Shown here piece by piece: positions 9,895 to 22,364 of a stretch of 64,000 nucleotides of DNA. The stretch is from Hypomyces perniciosus (lineage: Eukaryota > Ascomycota > Sordariomycetes > Hypocreales > Hypocreaceae): contig SPDT01000004.1 of the NCBI GenBank assembly GCA_008477525.1, forward strand, positions 1,302,001 to 1,366,000, given 5' to 3'. A program made the position numbers and the translations under genes. Every line of letters begins with the position of its first letter. Position 1 is the stretch's first letter. The notes beneath the pieces are model-generated. The model did not search any database. It was given only the letters and a program-made list of their open reading frames with translations, and was not told the origin of the DNA.

Positions 9895-10823
9895 AAACTC
9901 TTTAATAGCAGGCTATATATAGTATAAAAGGGCAACTAATATACTATCCGCGCTAAACGCAATATTCCCTGCTTTAATTATAGCCTTTTTTACCTCCTCT
10001 TTAATAATTATCTTATCTTATAATATTTAAAAGTTCTTTAATGCCTAAGAATCCTATAAGTTCTTAATATTTTCTTTTACTCTTTTCCGCTATAGTAGGC
10101 GTTCTTTAAAGAAGGCTACTTGCTCTTTAAAGTCTAAAATACTCCTATTACTATCCATTAAAAAGGGGGGTTAAAATCAGTCTATAGCTTTATACTACTT
10201 AGCCACTTATTAAATACCCCTGCCTAGGCTAGCTTTTACTATAACTTTATCCCAATAATTGCGTTTCTTGCATTTAACTATACTATACAGTATCTTCTTT
10301 ACTTTAATCTATTTATCTATCTTAAAGGGCGCTATAGCAAAAGCCAAGTAGGCTATCCAGTAGTCTTTATCCTACTAAGGGGCGCTATATCTATTCTAGT
10401 ATCTCTTTTTGCCTGCTGACTATATACAGTCTACAAAGAGTCTTTAAAGTGCTTATATAGCTGCGTCTAGGTCTTCTTTAGTTAGGTTAATTATATTTAC
10501 CTTTAGGAAAAGCTAGGCGTATATATGTATTAGCTGGCTAAACTCCTGTAAGCTTTTAAAAGGGATATATTTCTTTCCTGCGCTAGCTGTCAGCCTAGCA
10601 GGGCTTAAAAGCGTAATAGTAACTGTATAATAGTTTAAGCCTATATTTAAAATTCTTACAACAGTTATTAATACAGGGCAGTTAAAAAAGATAAAGTTAA
10701 TACACTTTCCAGAATCCTTTATAAGGGCGTCTATAAAGGCGGGGGTTAGGTTATATTTATCCGCCTACTTAGCTAGCCTATTACCCGCAGTATCTAAGAC
10801 TTAGCCTAGTTGCTATATCTAGT

Positions 10824-10860
10824 GTAATGCATTAAAGTCTCCTACTATAATTAAGTTTAA
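10824..10860 (-). pseudogene. LINE apurinic-type endonuclease remnant (GDFN motif)
   Basis: The minus strand reads NLIIVGDFNALH, the GDFN catalytic motif of LINE EEP endonucleases. The surrounding 10.5-11.2 kb, read the same way, is decayed by stops. Its place upstream of the RT remnant, on the far side of the nested LTR element, shows that both halves belong to one LINE. Confidence 0.7.
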
Positions 10861-11508
10861 AGGGGGCTAACCCTACTTTTTAAGGGTTTCTATTATAGTA
10901 TTAAGGGAAGCCCTGCAGTAGATATTAATAATAATATAGCTGCAGACTTCCATTTAATAAACGCAATCGCTTTTTAATCCTAAAGGCGAGAGTTACTAAT
11001 ATAATAGATTTAATAATTTTCTAATATATATAAAGATAAAGGGTCTAGTCTCCCTTTAATTGTTAAGTAGGTTAAATGCTTAAAAGCTAAGGTAAGATTT
11101 TATCTATCTCCTAGATAATATAGCGTTCCAGCAAGTCTATAGCTTTTAAATAAATATAATATTAAAGCCATCTTCCTAGGCTAGTAAAAGGGCTATATTA
11201 TAATACTATCCCTATTTTCTTATATTAATTTAAAAGATTTTTAGGCTAAAGTTCTTTTAGCAGTTTCGATAGGGTCTATTATTTATAAATCAGACTTATA
11301 GAGTTCGTCTCCCTTAGGGGATTCCCCTGGGGCATTATCTATAGAGTCATCCAGATCAGCAACCTCTACTGCAGAGCGGGCCAGTAAGCTTTCCCTTAAC
11401 GAGCCGTCAGGGACGTTTATCAGGTCGATTTCATTTTAGGGGGGCCTTATTGCGGGGGCAGGGGGTATCGTCCCGCCCAGAAGGAGGGGTCCTCGGATCC
11501 GGGCCCTG

Positions 11509-11574
11509 GGAGCGGTGGGAGATCTGGCCAGGGCGGCCTGAGGAGCGGTGGGAGATCCGGCCGGGGCGGCCTAA
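11509..11574. repeat. Two tandem 33-bp GC-rich units inside the LINE
   Basis: Units at 11509-11541 and 11542-11574 both begin GGAGCGGTGGGAGATC and differ at three positions, all T/C or A/G changes. They lie in an island (about 11.35-11.65 kb) much richer in GC than the LINE around it, in what would be the ORF1 or linker region. Confidence 0.7.
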
Positions 11575-13366
11575 GGAGCTCCTCTCCTAGGTGCGCCGGG
11601 ACTGGGCTTAGGGGCAAAGGGGGCGGGGTTCCTTTTCTAGAATTCCTAAGTCCCGAGTTCTCTAATACTCTTAAGTTATTCTTTAATAGCGTACACTTTT
11701 ACACTATCTTTAATAGTTAGGTATATATAGCAGTTTAGAGCATTAGATTAGTGAGGTCTAAGGCAGTTAGCATATTAGGTGGGGTTATTGCAGTTCCTAT
11801 CTTTATTAGTGTATTAAAAGGCAGGTTTACTGTACTTTTTACAGCGCGCGATTCTAATGCACCTTTAAAGATTATAAAAGTTAAGGCACCTATTGCATTA
11901 AGTTACCTGTGCCTTTTAGGTCTAGAGCTCCGCCAGGGCCAAGCAGTCAAAGAGTTTAAAGCCTATCTTAACTTCCTCTCTAAAGGAGATAAAGTAATAG
12001 CAGGTATTAGTAGTCTCGCCGAAAGGGGCCCTTTAGCAAAAGACTGGGGGTTCCTTAAACTTAACACTCCCCTAAGCCTCGATCGGGACTAGCGCGTTAG
12101 TAGGGAAGGTGCCTGAGGTATCGGTATAGTATTTAAAAACGCCTTATATAAGAAAACTCCTTTATACGCATACTTCCTCGATCCTTAGGCCGCTGGCCTC
12201 CGCAGTTAAGCTTAAAGTAAGGATTTTCTGTCTGGTTTCTTTATTATTGGTTCTTAGTATAAAGCCCGACTTTACCTTTTAAAAGTAAATAATATCTTTA
12301 TTCTTAAACTTTCCGATTTTAATAATTTCCTGCCTAGCCCTAATAACAGTAATCTTCCTCTAGCTATAGTTTAAGGGGACCTAGAGGAAAATCCTATTAT
12401 CAAGTTTCTTAAAAGTTATATTTTATTTTACTAATTTATTTTTTGCAATAGGGGCTAGCCCTCTATTATTCTATAAAGTAAGTTTACTCTCTTTTCCTAT
12501 TAAAGGGTTTTTATTCGCGCCTTTAGCTGTAACTATAGCCTATATAACTCGCTTTAGGCTATTAGTTGCTGGCAGGGCGCCCAGGTTAGTCTAAGTCAAA
12601 AGGTAAAGTTTAATTTATTATTATTTATTGTTTTAGTGGGTCTTTTTACTGACTGGCTATATAGTTATTAGTTAAGCTAGAAGGGGGTTCCTGCCTAACT
12701 TTTTAAAGTCTATAAAAGCCCTTAGAAAAAAGAGGCCCTTAAAAGTATCAATAAACGCCTTACTTACTTACAGGGCAGCTAAAAGATAGTATTTTCTTTA
12801 ATATTTAGCTAGGTAGTTATTAATAGCTTGGGCTATTAAAAATAAAACTTTTTATTTAGCTTTTTAAATTATATTAATTTCTTTAATTTAAGTGAAGATT
12901 TTATAAGCTATAATAGACTATTTACTGTTATTAAAGGTAGGTGCTTTTATTAGCCCGCTTTAAAGGGAGGAAGAGAGGCCTTTTTAAATCCCCTTTAAGA
13001 AAAGAGAGACGCTAGGTCTTATATTGGGACTGAAATTGAGTTTAGGGATATCAGTTTTAATGCGTTTATCGTCGATACGGCGTTTCTTGGGAGTAAGCGG
13101 GAGGACTATAGTCCCTCCTTATCCCAGGATTAAAAGAGTACTCTCTTTCTTAAGTCGCTAGATTGCTGCCCGCCTAGCAGCAGTAAAGTTTAGTTATCCC
13201 TGGTTCGCTTAGAGTCTAATAGCATTCGCTATCTTTCTCTACGTGCCTAGGAGGGGCGAGGGAGCGTTGTTGAACTTGTTTTTCTTGATAGCTAGTCAAG
13301 AGGTTGCGAATTTTGGTGAGTAGGCACCTAAAAGGTGGGGTACCTGTAGGTGTAGGAGGGAAGCTT

Positions 13367-13380
13367 GCAAATCCTAGAGT
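13367..13380. repeat. Right copy of 14-bp LINE target-site duplication
   Basis: Exact repeat of 1995-2008. It marks the LINE 5' end on the minus strand and the return to host DNA. The 250 bp from here to the A1 stop codon at 13631 hold no gene I can support. Confidence 0.85.
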
Positions 13381-13630
13381 GCTAGTAGATTTAGATTGTT
13401 GGATAATACATATACCCAAAGCATCTGGATCCACATAACTGTAATTAACATGAGGAAATAATCGCCGAATTTTCATTGGTCCTCTTGTTATCCTGTGCCC
13501 CTTCTCAGCAAATGTCAAATCTTCAGAAATAGATATTTAATACTATTTACGGTACTTTATATAAAGTCTTAAATAAGAACTATACTAACTCTACTCAAGA
13601 TTTAATTTATAAAGAAAGTTATTGCGAATA

Positions 13631-16616
13631 TCAAGCACCTGTAATAGTACATTTGATTTTGTAGAAAAGACCAGAACTACCGAATTGCGTCTGGGCCGAA
13701 GGAATGTTGTTGCAGTTAGCCGAATCCCCATCTTGGTTGCAGCTGGTCTGCGGGTTGCCGTTGCAGGAAAGCGAACCCACGCCGCTCCGCGACCCAGAGT
13801 ACACACAATTGGTAAAATGCTCCACGTCGAAGGGGGGCATGCTTGACGGATACGGCGTCGACCCTTGACTGGATATAAGGGGTTTGAGGTAGCACAGGCC
13901 GTTACTACCAGAGGTATCCCCGAGGTTGAAGACGTGCCATGTGTCTGGGGGGTGAAGGACAGGGTCGCTATTGTCCGAAACTTCTAGACTGATGACGATG
14001 TTTGATGTAAATTGTTGCGGTGGTGGAGGTGGCGGCAGATGCGTAGGCGGCGGCGGGACGAAGATGCCGTAGTCTGGTTTACAGGGACAGTAGAAGAAGT
14101 TGTTGGTGCAAACCCAGACGCCTGCAATAAGGGCACCCTGGCAGCCATTAATACCGCAGCTCTGAACCTGTCCACATGTCGACTATATTAAAGTCAGTAC
14201 GAAGTACTCCTTAAGGCTCTCTACCGTATGCTGCGGTTTGGAAGGGAGATTGAAGTAACCTACAGGAACTGGGTTACAAACGCAACCCTTGAAGTTGCCG
14301 CGGCAGCGCGCCGTATTAGAGTCAGCATCAAAGGTGCCTGCGCAACCATTAAGATCGCAATCTTGTTCCTTGCCACAGGTTTTCTGTTATTGGCATGAGT
14401 TAGCCACGCTCGAAATCAAGACGAGGCAATAAAAGTTTACTTACCGTCGTGGCAATACATTTACAACCCCTGAAGTTGCCCTCACAGCGAGCCACGCCGT
14501 TGGAATCGTAGCCACCAGCGCAACCATTATTGTCACAGCTCTGCTGCTTGCCACACGTCGTTTCTGTAGCCTGGCACACGCAGCCTTTGAAGAAGTTGGT
14601 GCAAACAGGAAGGGGCGTATTCTTAATAAAGTTGCCCGCACAATTGTCCTTGTCACAGCTCTGCGCTGTTCCACAGGTCCCTGGGTTAGCCTGGCACTCG
14701 CAGCCTTGAAAGTTCTTTGTACAATAGGCCTTGCCATCTTTGAGGTCAAAGGCACCGTCGCAGCCGTTAAGCCCACAGTCCTGCGGTGACCCACACGTGT
14801 TAGGGGTTGCTATACAATCGCATCCGACGAAGTTGTTCGTGCATTGGGCAAAGGGATCGTTGCCCTTGAATTTGCCATTACAGCCATTCAGATCGCATGA
14901 TTGATGCTGTCCGCAAGTTTGGGGAGTTGCCGTACAGTTGCATCCCACAAAGTTGTTCGTGCATTGCGCAAAAGGATAGCTGCCCTTGAATTTACCATCA
15001 CACCCATTCAGATCGCATGATTGCTTCAGTCCGCAAGTTTGTGGAGTTGCTGTACACTGACATCCCTTCCTGGGGCCGCCCTGACATGTGGCATACTGTA
15101 CGTTTCCACTGAATACCCCATTGCAATTGTCTGTATCACAACTGTTGGGGGGCCCACAAGCAGTCCCAGTCGGATCGGACATGGCACTGAAGGTGGCCTG
15201 GACACCACCAATGTAGGTCAACACGTCAATAGGACCGATTCCGGGCTTTGAGATTGTTGTCGAGGATGGAGATTCAGGCTGGCAAATACCCGAATTTACG
15301 CAGTCTCTGTACGCTGTGTATAGGTAAACCGTAAAGGCTTGGCCCTCGGGTGATCCGTCTGTATACTCGTTCCGATCTTGCTAGTTATACGGGTTGACAG
15401 CAGATGCGAAAATGCCGTCGGCTCCCTGTCTCTTCGCGACAGCCTTGCGGTTGTTGTCCGCCCAGTCGATATACTGCTTTGGGAACATACCTGCATCTTC
15501 TTAGTATTCGGACCTGCACAACGCAAGAGCACATACCTGGATCATTTACGGCCATACGATAGGCCACAGCAGAGAGCATGGCAGTTCCAGAAATCTCCCC
15601 AAACCAGCTGCCGTCATAAAGATAGTTACGCAGCAGACCGTTGTCCGTATCTGAATGCATGGCCCCGTCGAGGATCTCCTTGATCCAAGACTTCAGCTGG
15701 CTTGCTTGCGAACCCAGAGATTCACCGGGATACTTCTGGATCGTATGTAGCACCCGTACCATACCGTAGCCTGCCCATCCGTTGCCTGTTGACCACAATC
15801 CTGTATCTTTAGCTTCTGGCCCACTGATGTGACGCCAGCTAAGTTTCTGATCATCCTTGAGGACGTCGCGATACAAGCCACACTGCTGTGCGGCCACCGC
15901 TAATAGGGACGTATTACGTTCTTGTACAGCCAAGTACGCCACTGTGTACAATCAATTAGCCAAATAGAAATCCTAAAGGGGGCGTAAGGTAGTAGTTTGC
16001 TTTGTCATGCTTTCCACGAAGCAGCGAGGAATAGGGGATATTGACGAGTCCTGATAGAGACTGTGAAATGAAGCTGGGTGTAAGTGGTATAGAGATAGCA
16101 GTACTTACAGAAAGGAAAAGACATTGCTACATTATCAGCCCATAAATCCGGTGCCGAGGCCCTATGTGAGATGGCACCGTTAGGCCATCTTGGTGCCTCG
16201 TTGAGCAAGTAACCAGCTTCCTTATAAGATGCCTGGATGTACGTATTATCCGACTGGCCAAGAAGCAGGGCAGAGACGCCTAGAGAGGCTGGATCTCCAA
16301 CAGCAGAATCGCTAATAAAGGTTTCTGAGTGGCGGTTGATGAAGCGGCGGGCGTATCTAAGAGCGACAATATCGGGGTCTGTATGAGGAATCCCCCCATC
16401 GGGAAACGGATTACCGCTAAAAACAGATAACTCGGGGTTATACAGTTCTAGAAGAGCTTCGGCGGCAGTTCCATATTCCCATGAGAACTTGGCCTTGTCA
16501 ACCATAACCTGTGCTGCCTTGAAGGCATTGTAGCCAGCGTTAACTTCATTGGCCACGCTGGTGCTGGCCCATAAGGAGATAAAGAGGACCTGGACGTAGT
16601 TCCTGAGGAAATGCAT
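13631..16616 (-). pseudogene. A1: six-hairpin glycosidase with Cys-rich repeat array, broken by a TAG
   Basis: Exons on the minus strand: 16616-16109, 15941-15537, 15490-14445, 14383-14264 and 14182-13631 (876 codons before the stop). It has a signal peptide, then a GH88/GH105-like alpha/alpha hairpin domain (about residues 25-375) with the conserved LWADNVAMSFPF and GLWSTGNGW blocks; known members are unsaturated-glycuronyl hydrolases. Eight repeats of about 40 residues follow (TCG..QSCD.NGC.G.F...C..NF.GC.C), then a Pro-rich linker and a C-terminal domain shared with A2. Codon 341 is TAG (15383-15381) where A2 has TGG; on the other strand this is CpA to TpA, a RIP-type change. If read as is, a 340-residue hydrolase without the Cys array would be made. 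An extra 46-nt intron (15536-15491) is absent from A2. It is divergent from B1. Confidence 0.75.
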
Positions 16617-19096
16617 CTTGGCGGTTGTTCAAGACAGCAAAATCCAAGTGGTTTCAACTGGTGCAGGACTATGGAGTCTTCTATAAGTATCAGAAGCGTT
16701 GGCTTTGTTTTTTTCTAGCCCTGAAAGGACCTGCATGGTATCAGCACGATACGAGATCCTGCTGTCCAAGTTCTCCACATATGAACGCCACATCAAAGAT
16801 AAGTCCAGGGGGGCAGATGAGCTTCAAGTAAGCAGCTAGATATTTATAAAGCTACTCACCGAGTAGTACACAATTAAAAGGCCTCTTAGGCTAGAGACGT
16901 AAAAGAGGCAGACTAATTAGATGGAGTTGCCGAATTAGTACGAGACAGCGAGCCCCATTTGCACGCCAGGTACGGAGTACACGAGTTCCGGTTATCTAAT
17001 AGCCCTCTGAACATTACGATAGAGAGTAGCAATATCTCTGTCCCCCAATAGGGCTACTCGCCTACCTAAAGAGCTTTTTCACATGGGCTTCTCTTTCTCT
17101 TGTTTGGCTGGACCTCTTAGCCCAGTATACATCAAATCTATACTTTTTATACTCTTAAAGGATATATATACAGACAAAAGAATTATTCTAGAAAGACATT
17201 ACGATGGATATATTTATGAGGTCTCTATTATAAATGAACTACAAAGAATTTAACTGAAAATTGATTTACTTAAGGATTTTTTAAAATCTAACCTACTATT
17301 TAACTATAATACCCTATAATAAAAGCAAAGCAAAGCAAAGTCTATGCCCTTAACTAGGTCTATTCTATAACAAAGTTAAAGTCTTATTTCCTTTTTCAAT
17401 ATTAAATAATTAATTCTATGATATATATATATAGCTTTAATTAATACATTATATGTTTTCTTTTCTTTCTTTTTGTATATACTAGTTCAATGAAGTTTGC
17501 TTTTCTTGGAGTCTTATGGTACTATAAAGGTGGGATTTTTAAACAGCGCGGAACTTTTGTCTAGGCACTGTCAGCACATTCTAGATTTCGATACGGAGTA
17601 CGGAGTAGGCTATTATTATTATTGCGTCCTTCCAGCTAGTTACCCACAATGCTGCATTGGACCAGTAGGCATACTCGTATAGTGCCGCAAATTCCCCACA
17701 ATAGCCGAGTGCATACGCCCCGGGACGTTCCGGTACTCAGAGGTGGCCGAAATAGAAGTGCGGAGAATTGCAAATGAAGTTACTTTTGTTCTATGGGTTG
17801 CACTAGCAATGTTGATCCAACACCGGCCCCTACTTTAGTGCTTATGCTTCGAAGGTCGGCTTTCTTCCTCCGTGGCCGGCCTTCCGTTAGTGCGGGCGTT
17901 GAAGTGACTTTTTGTCCGTTTAGGCATCATTACTGTAATGGGTCGAGTATTTTGTAGTGTGCTAGGTAGGTATAATCCTATCTAGACGTCCGATAAACCA
18001 TCAGCAATATCCAAAATCGTTAAACAGCACCAACTCTGTTGCTAATTGCCAGGCAAAATAAGTTTTGGCTCGTATACAAGCGCTTAGAAGATCAAATCTC
18101 GCATAGGCCAAAGCCGGAACAATACGAGGTCGCAGGCCAAAAGATTCCCAGTGGGTCAGGTACCAAACTGTGCCGCAAGCAGGAGGTCTTTGTACCTCGA
18201 TGAGCGTTTACTCGAATAACGGATCTGTTCAGATTTCGGGCCCTGTCAGTACCAGCTCGCTGGGGCCAATTGCCCCCGGCGACCTCGTATATTCCTCTTT
18301 TCTATATTTCCCAAAAAGGAAATCCCTGGCAAATCTCCAGCAAAAACATCCGTATTTCAGCTACCCCTCTATTTCCTGGCCATTTCCCGATTCCTTCCAT
18401 TCCGAAAGCGACTTCAGTCAGGCCTAGAGCTCTCTCTCTACAAGCGTGTAATCAAATCCAATGTTCCGCAAGACAGTGATTTTGGCCAAATCCTTGGTCA
18501 GCACTAACTACAAGGTCCAGTTCTGATGGTATCTTTTGTTAACTAGTTGATCAAGGTCGGAGCAGCCTCATCGGTGTTGCCATAACGGGGAGTTGCCGGG
18601 AACGGAGACTTTTCTTTTCGATTGCTCTTGACTCGGCTTCCTACATATCTTGATGAGTTGACCCCACGCCCGAAGCCCCATACCGCAAGCGGCAATTATT
18701 ACTCCCGGTATCTATAGTGATCCACTCCCAAAGCTGTATTAGATATCGGCAACCAAAGGAGCTCACCAAGAGAGGCAATACCCGAGATGATGCTTTTACA
18801 AGAGTCTGAGAAGTCTTACAATTACGATCAACTGGGATCCAGAACCCCGTTAGTTCTCTGCAATCTCGTGTCCGCAATACTGCCAATGGGATATTGTACG
18901 AGTATGTGACTTTATTTCTGCTCGGGTTCTTCAGCTACCTTTCTGACCCTCATTTCCCCACGCCATCAATTTCTCACCTCAGAAGGAGACCAGAATGTCT
19001 AGACTACGTAGCAGCTGGTAGCTCGTTCTATATATGCGAAGCCGAGCCCAGATGCAGCAACCATGTCCTAAGCCACCCCAGAGCTGGTTGGTTGAC
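16617..19096. other. Intergenic region between divergent A1 and B1
   Basis: 2.5 kb with no ORF that looks coding. It includes an AT-rich patch (about 17150-17480) with a GCAAA microrepeat (17325-17345), and copies of the TACGGAGTA motif at 16971 and 17592. It presumably holds both promoters; I cannot point to a clear shared operator. Confidence 0.5.
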
Positions 19097-22000
19097 ATGG
19101 CTGCAATGACGCTCGTTCCTTGCCGTCTTATCGGCATAGGCAATTTTCTCCTAATATGGACCGTCTGTTCGGCGGCGTTTGTGACTGGAATCAGCAACAT
19201 AGAGCAATCATCCAAGCGAGGTATATCCAAAGATCCCTCTTGCCCGGCTGGATGGCTTTGCCAACAAGAGCGTTGCGACGCAGCCTGCCCAGCCGGAGAG
19301 GTTTGCATTTCGTTTGAGGGCACGCCTCTATGCGCACCCGCGGGCCAGACACTGTGTGCGATTAATCCGAGCACATTGCAAGCAGTAGAATGCCAAAACA
19401 ACGGTGTTTGCTGGTGCGTTGAATCTTTCCTTATCCTGCCTTTCCATCTGTCCTATCATTAATGGTATTTCCCCAGCCATGGAAACTGCTATAAAGCTGG
19501 TACTACATGTTGCGACAACGCCACCATCAAATGTGCTATTGGAGACTTATGCCTCGCCTGTCCGGGCAGTGAGACTTGCACTACTGGAGCGTCTACATGT
19601 ACCGCTGCATCACCGCCATCGTCTACAACAACGAAGCAAATAACGCCATCCGAGACTATCAGCCCAACAAGAAGTCAACAACCAGCAACATCCACCTCGA
19701 GCGTACCTGTGCAACCTACGATCGTGCAGCAGGATGGCAACTTCAAGTACCAAGGATGCTTTGTTGATAGCGACAGTTCCCGGGCGTTGGTTGTTGGCAA
19801 CAATAGCGACGCAAGCTCAACAGGTATAACGGTAGAGAAGTGCGTGGCATTGGCAAAAGAAAAAAACATGCGCTATGCTGGCGTTGAGATCGGCTCGCAA
19901 TGCTTCTTTGGAAACACCCTCCATACGAACAGTAAGGTTTCCGACAGTGAGTGCAGTAAAGTTTGCGCCGGCGCGCCAAATGAGCTTTGCGGCGCGGGCA
20001 ATAGGGTGCAGGTCTATCAGGATACAACATGGAGCGACCCAACGTTGGAACAACTTACAGACGTCCTAATACAGTATAATAATACTCTATTTACGTTAAA
20101 GACGCTTACTACTCAGTACAGGAACCTCATTCAGCAATGGGCAAATCAGCCGAAAAGCAATAAGAGGAGGTGGCTATCCAGGAGGCAAAGCCGAACTATG
20201 ACAATTACCCAGCTGCATGATGGATTATCCGATGTCGAAAGACAGTATCCTCATGCAAGGCAGTTCTTGTGTATGTGTTTTCCTATTTACTCTTATATCT
20301 TTATCACTAACCAGATGCACAGCCCAGTTAAGCCACGATGCAGTTATACGCTATGATATTGCTGCTGACAGGGATGTCCTACGGGCAGGACAGCGCAACC
20401 CCCTTGTTGATGGGCCCACTCGGGAACTTGCTCATGAAGCCTTTGAAACTATTCCAATGCAGTCTTTCCAGTCTTTCGAAGACGTGGAAGACAGCATAGA
20501 AGCCGATCTCCAGTCTATTGCCGACTCAACCACGCCACTTTTAAATACAGCCAGGGACTTGGAGGTCGCAGACGCGGCGGTAAGATGCTCGAACGCTGTA
20601 CAGGAGTTCAAAGCTAACTGTTAACTCCCAGAACAAGGCCATTGGCACAATCAGTGGTACCACTCTTACAGCGATAGCAGCTAGTGAAGGGACTTGTAAG
20701 TATACCATGTCCCTTAATGCACAAGATAAAGGGAAGCTGACTATTATTCTACCTATTTAGTTGCACTCTTAGCCTCTATATTCCTTTATCTGCATCCTTC
20801 GAGCAGCACATCCAGTCCAATGAGTACACCGCCATCACAGTCAAACGTGGTTACAGTCACTTCCTCTACCACAACCAGTTCTCCTACAAGCTCGGCAACT
20901 CCCTACTTCGTTGTAGCAGCAGATGGTATCTCGGAAAGCGAATTCCAGGACTTCACTGACGGACTGTCTGCCGATCCCCAAGATCAAGTTATAAACAGTC
21001 GGTTTGCCATTGCACGGGTGGTCAGCCTGAATGACACCGAGTTGGCGCAAGTGCGAAAGAACCCTATAGTCTTCTCGGTGACACCAAATGAAGCCCCGGA
21101 AATGTATTTGGAGGCTAAGCATCCGAATCTCAAAGCATCGCCAAGACCAGTCCTCGGAAAGCGGACCGCCATGGCAAGGGGCACTGCCCAACCTGGAAGT
21201 ACTGTACCTGCAACCAAGATGACCGGCCGCGATGGACTCTTTGGCCTCGAGATTGGCCACCTAAGCTCACTGTCTCAGAAATGGTTCAAGGAGAAAATCA
21301 CCGACGGGTTTGACTATGTCTATGAAACACCGGCAGGAGAGGGTACCTTTATATATATCATTGATGACGGCGTGCTGCTCAGTCACCCGGAATTCCGCAC
21401 TACCCAAAAGGAGGAGATTATTATTGGCAACTTTATCCCTACACGAAGCCACGGCACGGCCGTGGCTGGACAGGCCGTGGGAAAGACTCTAGGCGTCGTC
21501 TCATCTGCCACTTTAATCGGTGTTGCCTTCCCCCCACGGAAGATGGTGCTACAAAAGCTATAACTGCAGTATACAATGACATTGTCAACAAGGGTAGACA
21601 AGGAAAGGCCGTTGTTAATATGTCCTGGAAGCTTAACTCTGAAGGTCGCACCGCCCACAACTACTGGCTCGCAAAGGCTATGCGCGACTTTATTAATATT
21701 GGTGTTGTTCCTGTTTGTACGGCTGGGAATAATGGCAAGGAACTTGGAATGGTCGGACTATTCGATCAAGGGGTCCCTGCCGCTTACGTGCCATCTACTG
21801 ATGGCCTTATAGTCGTCGGCTCAGTGGATGAAAATGAAAAGCGAGACGACTTTACTGGTAAATGCGATGCCGGCAACACGATATCAGTATGTCTGTCAGC
21901 ATACGCCAGGGGCTCCAACGTGATGGTTGCATCCAATGATGGAGACTATAGGATAGCTTCTGGCACGTCTTTTGCAGCACCCATCGTCTCCGGCTTGGTT

Positions 22001-22364
22001 GCATACCTCATGGCCCATCCTAACGCTGATATCCAGAACCGTGTATACGGCGAAGGCAACAGTGAAGTTGCGGACAAGGTGGCGTATCTCATTGACCAAT
22101 GGAGCTGGTCCCGGAATCCAACTGGCGGCGTTGACTGGCCGACTGTTGCTTGGAATGGTGTCATCGGCAATGCCTGTAATTTAAACGCTGGACCGACCCG
22201 GCCACTTCCACTTCCACCAACGCCGGATGCTCGTGGTACTAGTTCGACTTTGGAGAGTAGTGATATAATAGTGTCTGGTGTAAGTACTTCTCATGACCCC
22301 GGCTTTCGGTATACTAACGGTCTATGCCAAGGTTATTACATCTTGCTCAGCTAAAAACGGATAA
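19097..22364 (+). pseudogene. B1: WSC-domain transmembrane subtilase, one-base frameshift
   Basis: Exons 19097-19413, 19477-20268, 20315-20579, 20632-20695, 20761-22279 and 22332-22364. In order: a hydrophobic signal segment; a Cys-rich region (about residues 35-150); a Ser/Thr-rich linker; a WSC carbohydrate-binding domain (about 185-290, FKYQGCFVD...CVALAKEKNMRYAGVE...CFFGN); a helical region; a predicted membrane segment (about 460-490, FALLASIFLYLHP); a Thr/Ser stretch; and an S8 subtilase (Asp in IIDDGV, His in SHGTAVAG, Asn in AGNNG, Ser in SGTSFAAP). At 21530-21535 a run of six C leaves the frame one base short. Reading as is stops at 21563 after about 746 residues, before the catalytic Asn and Ser; one more C would give 996 residues. 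The cause is a real mutation or a sequence error. It is convergent with B2. Confidence 0.75.

Larger units (their letters stand above)
2009..13366 (-). mobile_element. RIP-decayed Tad1/jockey-like LINE, minus strand, split by a nested Gypsy element
   Basis: About 5.9 kb of element remains once the nested 4470-9894 insertion is removed, close to full length for this type. Read on the minus strand, the order is an ORF1-like region (about 13.2-11.3 kb), an endonuclease remnant with GDFN (10824-10860), a reverse-transcriptase remnant (4248-4475 and on toward 3 kb), an RNase H remnant (2831-2893), and a 3' tail of CAAA units at 2009-2036. The DNA is very rich in TpA and full of stops, the pattern RIP leaves in ascomycete repeats. 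A 14-bp duplication flanks it. The 5' end (13.0-13.37 kb) is less decayed than the middle. Nothing here can encode a working protein. Confidence 0.85.

Noticed and set aside
11751..12092. 113-codon plus-strand ORF
   Set aside because: Antisense to the decayed LINE ORF1 region; no family features.
13216..13518. 100-codon minus-strand ORF
   Set aside because: It crosses the LINE target duplication at 13367-13380, so it is a chimera of host DNA and LINE 5' end, not a gene.
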